From Acidobacteriota bacterium (GTDB lineage: Bacteria > Acidobacteriota > HRBIN11), in assembly GCA_025061865.1 (NCBI GenBank), contig JANXAA010000039.1, positions 1 to 10,796 on the forward strand: a stretch of 10,796 nucleotides of DNA, written 5' to 3'. The first letter of the stretch is position 1; every line of letters starts with the position of its first letter. The notes below the pieces were generated by a model, which worked only from the letters and a program-made list of their open reading frames with translations, searched no databases and was not told the origin of the DNA. Below are positions 6,959-10,796 of the stretch, piece by piece. A program made the translations under genes and the position numbers.

Positions 6959-6986
6959 TTGGCAATATCGATGTATTTGATCTAAT
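6959..6986 (+). promoter_or_regulatory. sigma-70-type promoter of the secreted protein gene
   Basis: TTGGCA (6959-6964), a 16-base spacer and TCTAAT (6981-6986) lie in an AT-rich stretch unusual for this window. The predicted start is near 6993, about 37 bases before the ATG at 7030. Confidence 0.5.
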
Positions 6987-7029
6987 TCTTAACACACTAG
7001 GACTCCACACCCGTGATGGAGAGGTGTCG

Positions 7030-7548
7030 ATGAAATCGACCTCCCTTCTCGTGATCGCCTTGTTTCTGGCGGTCACGCTCTATGCGGGCTCCGACAACTT
7101 CACGTTGGCGGACGCCATCCTGGGTGCCGGTCAAACTGAGATCGTCTTGGACGCTTCCCATTGCAGTTCCCACCCCATCACGAAAGACGGGGGCGAGTTC
7201 CTGGCCGTCAAGTTTCAGCGACTGGGCTTTCTAATGAGCTTCCGGGAGTTTCCAAAGGCGGACCGGGGCCGTCTGGACGGGCATTACCGGATCGGTATCA
7301 TCTTGGGTCGGCCCAGTTTCCAAGAGTCCCCCCTAGTCCTGTACCTCCACTTCAACGTCCAATCGGAAGACTACATCTACCTTCAGGTGTTCTCCCTAAG
7401 CCGGGTGGAGAAGGACTTTCAGTGCGAGGTCTTTGAGGATTTTGCGTCAGCCGCTGAGTACATCGGCCTCCGCCCCAGTCGGTCCGACCACATAAAGGCT
7501 GCTCTGCCATCCTCGCCTGGACGCCGGGTGTCCCCTCGACGGGTATAG
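7030..7548 (+). CDS. small secreted protein of unknown function
   Basis: I do not recognise this 172-residue protein. It opens with MKSTSLLVIALFLAVTLYAG, a clear signal peptide: a lysine, then a hydrophobic stretch, then a likely cleavage after LYA near residue 19. The mature part has just two cysteines, in SHCSSH and FQCEVF, which could pair as a disulfide. A beta-rich middle contains YRIGIILGRPSF and VLYLHFNVQSEDYIYLQVF. The tail PSSPGRRVSPRRV is basic and looks disordered. The ATG at 7030 has GGAGAGG five bases upstream. A GTG two codons earlier overlaps that site and is less likely. It is the only plus-strand gene here. It faces away from the kinase and towards pqqD. A periplasmic or exported role is inferred from the signal peptide only. 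Confidence 0.75.
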   Translation: MKSTSLLVIALFLAVTLYAGSDNFTLADAILGAGQTEIVLDASHCSSHPITKDGGEFLAVKFQRLGFLMSFREFPKADRGRLDGHYRIGIILGRPSFQESPLVLYLHFNVQSEDYIYLQVFSLSRVEKDFQCEVFEDFASAAEYIGLRPSRSDHIKAALPSSPGRRVSPRRV

Positions 7549-7797
7549 CCATAACGCCAAGGGCAGAAGAGGCATAACGCAAAGCGGAAAAAGTGATGTG
7601 CTAGGCTTTGGCTTTATCGTCTCCTAAGGGTAAGGCGACGGGCTGCCAAACGCCTGCGGGCGAACCGGAAGCGGATTTCGAAGCCCGGCGACTTACCGGT
7701 CTGGCCTCCGGTCGGCTGGAGGGGAGAATGTAGGAAAGCGATTCTGACTCTTTACTCTTTGCCCTATACTCTTTGTCCTTCGATAGAGTGACCCGTC
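7549..7797. other. convergent intergenic region
   Basis: This 249-bp gap lies between two converging genes and holds no supported gene. CATAACGC occurs twice (near 7557 and 7580), 23 bases apart. Short GC-rich inverted repeats lie near 7700-7725 (ACCGG and CCGGT; CCTCC and GGAGG) and could act as weak terminators, although no U-run follows either way. The last 50 bases contain a heptad array, listed separately. Confidence 0.5.
7747..7781. repeat. heptad array downstream of pqqD
   Basis: ACTCTTT occurs at 7747-7753, 7754-7760 and 7768-7774. Diverged units at 7761-7767 (GCCCTAT) and 7775-7781 (GTCCTTC) keep the same 7-base register. Five units lie 17 bases beyond the pqqD stop. Confidence 0.75.
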
Positions 7798-8088
7798 TTA
7801 GCCCGTTTCTTCCGAAGACGGTTCTCGAAATTCCAAGAGACCCTGACGCCGCAAGTCGGTCAAGAATTCGACGATATCTCGGCGGATCGTCTCGATGTCC
7901 CCGGCATATCGTTCGGCCATCGCTTGGGCGATGGCTTCCACGTCGTGGTACCCGTCACAGCGGTGGAGGACTTCCCAGGCGACCTCGTCGAGCTCCATGT
8001 AGCCCTCGGGCAAGAGCAGGAGATACGCCCCCGGCCTTTCCCGCAAGTAGACACCCTTCCTCAAGACAGGAATCCACCTCCCTTCCAT
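7798..8088 (-). CDS. pqqD: PQQ biosynthesis peptide chaperone PqqD
   Basis: PqqD is a RiPP-recognition-element chaperone. It binds the PqqA peptide and presents it to the radical SAM enzyme PqqE. With the ATG at 8088 the product has 96 residues, the usual PqqD size. It opens with IPVLRKGVYLRE (6-17), then LLLLPEGYMELDEVAWEVLHRCDG (23-46), the family core, and two helices ending TDLRRQGLLEF. The frame is open upstream to a GTG at 8151 and an ATG at 8145, six or more bases after the pqqC stop. Those starts would add about 20 residues with no family resemblance. The chosen start has GGGGGA four bases upstream, and that site is the 3' arm of a hairpin. It is last in the pqqE-pqqA-pqqC-pqqD order. 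The product is certain; the start is less so. Confidence 0.88.
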   Translation of the reverse strand: MEGRWIPVLRKGVYLRERPGAYLLLLPEGYMELDEVAWEVLHRCDGYHDVEAIAQAMAERYAGDIETIRRDIVEFLTDLRRQGLLEFREPSSEETG

Positions 8089-8092
8089 ACAC

Positions 8093-8122
8093 TCCCCCGG
8101 GAAGGCAGTCATCGACGGGGGA
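8093..8122 (-). promoter_or_regulatory. hairpin masking the pqqD ribosome binding site
   Basis: In the pqqC-pqqD mRNA, TCCCCCG (8122-8116) can pair perfectly with CGGGGGA (8099-8093) across a 16-base loop. The downstream arm contains the only good Shine-Dalgarno sequence in front of the 8088 start. If that start is used, the hairpin would lower pqqD translation or make it depend on ribosomes finishing pqqC. Confidence 0.4.
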
Positions 8123-8157
8123 CTGAGCCACGAGGACGCTCTCATCCCCACGGGTCT

Positions 8158-8898
8158 CTACGGCCCGCTCACTTCGTCGTAAGGTGTCTTGCCGTCGTTC
8201 CGGACGACGTACTCGAGGTAGACGGCGTCCAGAAGCGACCACAGGAGCTCGGTCTTGAAGATGAGGGCGTGCAGGCAACGGCGCTGGTCCTCGGCCGTGA
8301 CGCAATACTGCCGCAAGATCTCCAAGGCATCGGCGGCGTCCTGGCGAGCCGCCTGAAGCCGCCACTCAAAGTAGGTAAACCCATCAGGTCGAATCCAGGG
8401 GTAGTGGCGCCGAAGGGCCGTCAGGCGTTCCTCGATAGCCGTCGGGGCAAATAACTCGGTCAACGAGGAGGCTACGCCCTCCAGCCAACTGCGGGTCTTG
8501 CAGAAGTTCACGTAAGCGTCCCCGGCCAGGCGCACGCCCGGAAGGACATCTGCCTGCAGGATTTGGTCTCGCCGAAGGCCCATTGCCTCGCCGAACCGAA
8601 GCCAGGCCTCGATGCCGCCCGGCTTGTCGGCCGTTCCATCGTGGTCCAGGATCCGTCGGATCCAGACACGCCGGACTTCCCGGACGGGACAGTTTGCCAA
8701 GATGGCCGCGTCCTTGATAGGGATGACCGACTGGTAGTAAAAGCGGTTGACCAACCAGGCCCGCATTTGCCCCGGTGTCAATTGCCCGCCGTTCATCAAA
8801 CGATGGAAGGGGTGCTGGTGGTGGTAACGCTGAAACCCCTCCCGCCGTAGGACTTCCACGAACTCATCAAAGGGCAGGGGACGGTCGCCTATCGGCAT
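8158..8898 (-). CDS. pqqC: pyrroloquinoline-quinone synthase PqqC
   Basis: PqqC is a cofactorless oxidase that closes the ring and carries out the final eight-electron oxidation to PQQ in the cytosol. The 246-residue product matches the family length and blocks: FQRYHHQHPFH (22-32), NRFYYQSVIPIKDAAILANCP (51-71), RRILDHDG (81-88), GGIEAWLRFGEAMGL (94-108), DAYVNFC (127-133), SSLTELFAPT (144-153), HYPWI (165-169) and LLWSLLDAVYLEY (218-230). The same frame is open to 9060, but the extra 54 codons run through the pqqA-pqqC hairpin and heptads and lack family resemblance. The ATG at 8898 follows GGGGGAG by ten bases, which is a long spacing. The active-site histidines, tyrosines and arginines of the family appear intact by eye. 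Confidence 0.95.
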   Translation of the reverse strand: MPIGDRPLPFDEFVEVLRREGFQRYHHQHPFHRLMNGGQLTPGQMRAWLVNRFYYQSVIPIKDAAILANCPVREVRRVWIRRILDHDGTADKPGGIEAWLRFGEAMGLRRDQILQADVLPGVRLAGDAYVNFCKTRSWLEGVASSLTELFAPTAIEERLTALRRHYPWIRPDGFTYFEWRLQAARQDAADALEILRQYCVTAEDQRRCLHALIFKTELLWSLLDAVYLEYVVRNDGKTPYDEVSGP

Positions 8899-8917
8899 GG
8901 CCAAACTACTCCCCCTG

Positions 8918-8945
8918 AGGTCTCGGGTCCCAGGTATCAGGTCCC
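8918..8945. repeat. heptad array upstream of pqqC
   Basis: There are four 7-base units in exact register: AGGTCTC (8918), GGGTCCC (8925), AGGTATC (8932) and AGGTCCC (8939). This is the clearest copy of the RGGTNYC family. It lies 20 bases upstream of the pqqC ATG, inside the pqqA-pqqC transcript. Confidence 0.75.
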
Positions 8946-9029
8946 ATCCTGCTAAGACCTTCCCTGAAATTGGCCAGACTTCGTCTACGCCCGGACACCC
9001 GGCGCCCAGGACCTCATCACGGCGGCTAA

Positions 9030-9060
9030 GTGCCCCGGACACCGACGGCGTCCGGGGCAC
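9030..9060 (-). promoter_or_regulatory. strong hairpin between pqqA and pqqC
   Basis: GTGCCCCGGAC (9030-9040) and GTCCGGGGCAC (9050-9060) are perfect 11-bp inverted arms with a 9-base loop, beginning 11 bases after the pqqA stop. No U-run follows in the direction of transcription, so complete termination is unlikely. A partial terminator, or a stem protecting the pqqA message from 3' decay, fits better. Either would raise PqqA substrate peptide over the enzymes. A wider pair of 10-bp arms, AAGACCTTCC (8954-8963) and GGAAGGTCTT (9064-9073), encloses it and overlaps the pqqA stop codon. Confidence 0.65.
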
Positions 9061-9071
9061 ACCGGAAGGTC

Positions 9072-9155
9072 TTACACCTTCACCATAGAGTAGGCGCTAA
9101 TCTCTGCGCCCACATTGACCTTCCGAACCATCGGCTTTTGCCACGGTTTCCGCAT
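9072..9155 (-). CDS. pqqA: PQQ precursor peptide PqqA
   Basis: PqqA is the ribosomal peptide whose Glu and Tyr side chains are joined by PqqE and become the PQQ skeleton. The product has 27 residues. It starts MRKPWQKP and contains VGAEISAY, so Glu18 and Tyr22 have the required E-X3-Y spacing, with the usual V-G-A context just before. The ATG at 9155 has a near-ideal AGGAGG six bases upstream, the strongest ribosome binding site in the window, suiting a peptide needed in excess. It lies between pqqE (53 bp upstream) and pqqC. In most genomes pqqA comes first and pqqE last, so this position is unusual. It is short enough to be missed by routine gene calling. Confidence 0.93.
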   Translation of the reverse strand: MRKPWQKPMVRKVNVGAEISAYSMVKV

Positions 9156-9208
9156 GGCTTCCCTCCTAAGAGAGCAGTTTTCCGGGTGTTGGGTAACCGC
9201 CTAATGGC

Positions 9209-10324
9209 CTACCCCGGAGAATCCCATCGGGACATGACATGGGTCCGGGGGACGGCCTTTCCGTCCACTGACCGCAGGGTCGACTCGATAAGTGCGTCCA
9301 GCATGGGTCGATGGGGCGAAAACTCGCACACAGGGTCTGTCACGTCGGCCCGACCCGTCAGGAGGTAGGCCTGACAGCGACAGCCCCCGAAGTCGAGGGT
9401 CCGAAGCGGGCAGGACCGGCAAGGCTCCGGAAGCCAAGCCTCGCCCCGAAATCGCTGAAAGGCCTCCGAGTTCCACCAGATGTCGGCCAGGCTCCGGTCC
9501 CGCACAGTGTCAAACCGAAGCTCCCGGATGACCTTCGCCCCGTGGCATGGCAAGACTTCCCCGACTGGATTGACGACCATGTAAACTTGGCCCCACCCCA
9601 ACATGCACGGCTTGGGTCGCTTCTCGTAAAAGTCCAGGCCGACCATCGTGATGACCATCGTGTCGGCCCAACGTTCCTTATACTGCCGAGCCAGCTCGAC
9701 GGCCCGCTCGACCTGCTCGGGCGTCGGGAGTAGGGCCGCTCGGTTCTTCCAGGCCCAACCCGCAAACTGGGTCATGGCCAGCTCCAGGCGCTCGACGCCC
9801 AGGTCATGGGCGAAGTGGAGGATGGCCTCGAGGTCGTCAATGTTCCACCGGTGTAGGACGACGTTCAGCGTCAGGTAAACCCCCGTGTCCCGGAGCCAAG
9901 CCATCCGTTCCATCTTGCGCTTGAACGTCTGGGGCCCCCCGATGCGGTCATTGAGGGTCGGCTCGTGAGCCTGGAAACTCGCCTGTACGTGGTCGACGCC
10001 CCGCTCGATGAGGTCTCGCCAATAAGCCTCGTCATAGAGAGTCAGATTCGTGATGAGATTTACGTAGAGGCCCTGGGCCTTGGCCCAAGCTACAAGCTCC
10101 GGCAGGTCTCGCCGCAGGGTCGGCTCGCCCCCCGTGAAGTGCACGTGTAGGACCCCCAGCTTAGCCGCCTCCGTCAAGACCCGGACCCATTCGTCTGTCG
10201 TCAACTCGGCGGCGGCCGGGTAGGCCGAGAGGTCCGTCGGGTTATAACAGTAATAACAGAACATATTGCATCGGTACGTCAGCTCCGCCACGAGTGCCTT
10301 CGGTGCACCCACCCCCGGGTCCAT
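9209..10324 (-). CDS. pqqE: PqqA peptide cyclase (radical SAM/SPASM)
   Basis: PqqE is a radical SAM enzyme that forms the Glu-Tyr carbon-carbon bond in PqqA, working with PqqD. The 371-residue product begins its core with LVAELTYRCNMFCYYC; Cys19, Cys23 and Cys26 form the CX3CX2C cluster site. It continues with FTGGEPTLRRDL (63-74), LITNLTLYDE (90-99), HVQASFQA (112-119) and LNVVLHRWNIDDL (153-165). The SPASM region has Cys240, Cys260, Cys302, Cys305, Cys315, Cys317 and Cys333, and the PqqE-specific LDFGGCRCQAYLLTG (310-324). The frame is open to 10372, but the ATG at 10324 has AGGAGG five bases upstream and lies downstream of the sigma-54 promoter, so I chose it. It is the first gene of the pqq unit. 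Confidence 0.96.
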   Translation of the reverse strand: MDPGVGAPKALVAELTYRCNMFCYYCYNPTDLSAYPAAAELTTDEWVRVLTEAAKLGVLHVHFTGGEPTLRRDLPELVAWAKAQGLYVNLITNLTLYDEAYWRDLIERGVDHVQASFQAHEPTLNDRIGGPQTFKRKMERMAWLRDTGVYLTLNVVLHRWNIDDLEAILHFAHDLGVERLELAMTQFAGWAWKNRAALLPTPEQVERAVELARQYKERWADTMVITMVGLDFYEKRPKPCMLGWGQVYMVVNPVGEVLPCHGAKVIRELRFDTVRDRSLADIWWNSEAFQRFRGEAWLPEPCRSCPLRTLDFGGCRCQAYLLTGRADVTDPVCEFSPHRPMLDALIESTLRSVDGKAVPRTHVMSRWDSPG

Positions 10325-10367
10325 CGAGACCTCCTGGAAGGACCAAATATGGGACTCAAAGGGGGTC

Positions 10368-10383
10368 AGCAAGAAACGTGCCA
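10368..10383 (-). promoter_or_regulatory. sigma-54 (-24/-12) promoter of the pqq genes
   Basis: Read on the minus strand, 10383-10368 is TGGCACGTTTCTTGCT, preceded by C. This fits the sigma-54 consensus YTGGCACG-N4-TTGCW at every specified base, with GG and GC exactly 12 bases apart. The predicted start is near 10357, giving a leader of about 33 bases with AGGAGG just before the pqqE ATG. I found no other TGGCACG-N4-TTGC match in an intergenic region of this window. Confidence 0.85.
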
Positions 10384-10393
10384 GACCCAGGAT

Positions 10394-10427
10394 GTCTTAA
10401 AAGTGGGACGAATAAGGCTTCTAAGAC
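10394..10427. other. inverted repeat between enhancer sites and promoter
   Basis: GTCTTA (10394-10399) and TAAGAC (10422-10427) are perfect 6-bp arms, 22 bases apart, between the palindrome cluster and the sigma-54 promoter. This is where a DNA-bending site might sit, but I see no integration-host-factor consensus. Chance is possible. Confidence 0.25.
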
Positions 10428-10454
10428 GGCTTCGGGGACCTCGGGAGGGGGGAT

Positions 10455-10496
10455 TTGACCCACTGGGTCATATGACCCAGAGAATTGACCCATGGG
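10455..10496. promoter_or_regulatory. putative enhancer sites upstream of the sigma-54 promoter
   Basis: CTGGGTCATATGACCCAG at 10463-10480 is a perfect 18-bp palindrome. Two more TTGACCCA copies flank it at 10455-10462 and 10485-10492. The latter continues into TGGG, making CCCATGGG. That gives four TGACCCA heptamers, one of them reversed. The palindrome centre lies about 114 bases upstream of the predicted pqqE start, inside the usual distance for sigma-54 activator binding. As RNA it could fold as a 7-bp stem with an ATAT loop, but no U-run follows on the coding strand, so a protein site is the better reading. Confidence 0.7.
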
Positions 10497-10532
10497 CAGG
10501 GATCGATGGGGGGAAAGCCATAGTGTTAGGAC

Positions 10533-10796
10533 TCACATGGCGCCGACCTCGCGGCGGACCCGGAAATGACTCCGGGAGATGTTGAATTTCTTCATCCGGT
10601 AGCGGAGGGTGTCTCGGCTAATCCCCAGGAGCCGGGCCGCCCTCACACAGTTCCCCCGTGTGGCCGCCAGGGCTTGCTCGATCATCTGCTTTTCGATCTC
10701 GGGCAGGCTGAAGCCTTCTGAGGGCCATCCCGGGACCGGGCTGGACGGACCGGCGGCCTTCAGGTCCCGGTCCTCGAGGGCCCAACTCAGGCCGAG
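10533..10796 (-). CDS. sigma-54-dependent activator, C-terminal fragment with Fis-type HTH
   Basis: Only the last 87 codons are in the window; the gene enters from the right edge already in frame. The segment runs from a low-complexity linker rich in Pro, Ser and Gly into SLPEIEKQMIEQALAATRG, then NCVRAARLLGISRDTLRYRMKKFNI (about residues 48-72 of the fragment). That is the Fis-type helix-turn-helix closing NtrC-class enhancer-binding proteins. The AAA+ domain and any receiver or sensor domain lie outside. It ends 208 bp upstream of pqqE on the same strand, next to a -24/-12 promoter and an upstream palindrome cluster. This makes it the natural candidate to activate the pqq genes. The family call rests on the HTH alone; Fis itself would be shorter and would lack this linker. 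Confidence 0.82.
   Translation of the reverse strand, partial: LGLSWALEDRDLKAAGPSSPVPGWPSEGFSLPEIEKQMIEQALAATRGNCVRAARLLGISRDTLRYRMKKFNISRSHFRVRREVGAM

Noticed and set aside
8899..9060. N-terminal extension of pqqC by 54 codons
   Set aside because: It would translate the hairpin and heptad array between pqqA and pqqC. PqqC homology starts after the ATG at 8898.
10325..10372. N-terminal extension of pqqE by 16 codons
   Set aside because: The extended start lies upstream of the predicted transcript start, and the ATG at 10324 has an ideal ribosome binding site.
10463..10480. The 18-bp palindrome as a terminator for the activator gene
   Set aside because: It has almost no loop and no U-run on the coding strand, and extra copies of its half-site flank it, which fits a protein-binding site better.
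1..10796. CRISPR array, tRNA or rRNA genes, insertion sequence
   Set aside because: No regularly spaced long repeats, no tRNA-like fold or rRNA sequence, and no transposase or terminal inverted repeats were seen. The 7-base arrays are too short and contiguous to be CRISPR.

Overview
The window comes from a high-GC bacterium. It carries parts of two cofactor pathways, both transcribed on the minus strand: menaquinone synthesis by the futalosine route, and pyrroloquinoline quinone (PQQ) synthesis. A sigma-54 activator fragment, a canonical -24/-12 promoter, futalosine genes and pqq genes together would suit several Gram-negative-type phyla, Acidobacteriota-like lineages among them. That placement is inference, and the sequence alone does not fix a taxon.

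Layout from the right edge, in the direction of most transcription. At 10796-10533 is the C-terminal end of a sigma-54-dependent activator with a Fis-type helix-turn-helix. Next is a 208-bp regulatory gap holding a cluster of TGACCCA half-sites, including an 18-bp perfect palindrome, and a consensus-perfect sigma-54 promoter aimed at pqqE. The pqq genes follow in the order pqqE, pqqA (27 codons), pqqC, pqqD. A strong hairpin separates pqqA from pqqC, and no pqqB is present. Converging on pqqD from the other side is the only plus-strand gene, a small secreted protein of unknown function (7030-7548). Behind it, transcribed away from it, is an FGGY sugar kinase resembling D-ribulokinases (6742-5282).

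The left half is the menaquinone cluster: a TetR-family regulator, then mqnE, mqnA, mqnC and mqnD (mqnD is cut by the left edge). The tetR promoter has a near-consensus -35 and -10 with a perfect 16-bp palindrome inside the 17-bp spacer. This suggests that the TetR protein controls itself and at least mqnE-mqnA. MqnA makes 3-enolpyruvylbenzoate from chorismate, MqnE joins it to SAM to give aminofutalosine, MqnC makes the cyclic futalosine product, and MqnD yields 1,4-dihydroxy-6-naphthoate. The nucleosidase step (MqnB or MTAN) is not in the window.

Most gaps between genes contain short, degenerate tandem arrays with a strict 7-base period. The unit differs from place to place, but an RGGTNYC-like unit recurs. 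One such array lies inside mqnA, within a roughly 60-80 residue insertion between two conserved blocks. The most interesting observation is the inferred sigma-54 and enhancer-binding-protein control of a rearranged PQQ operon.
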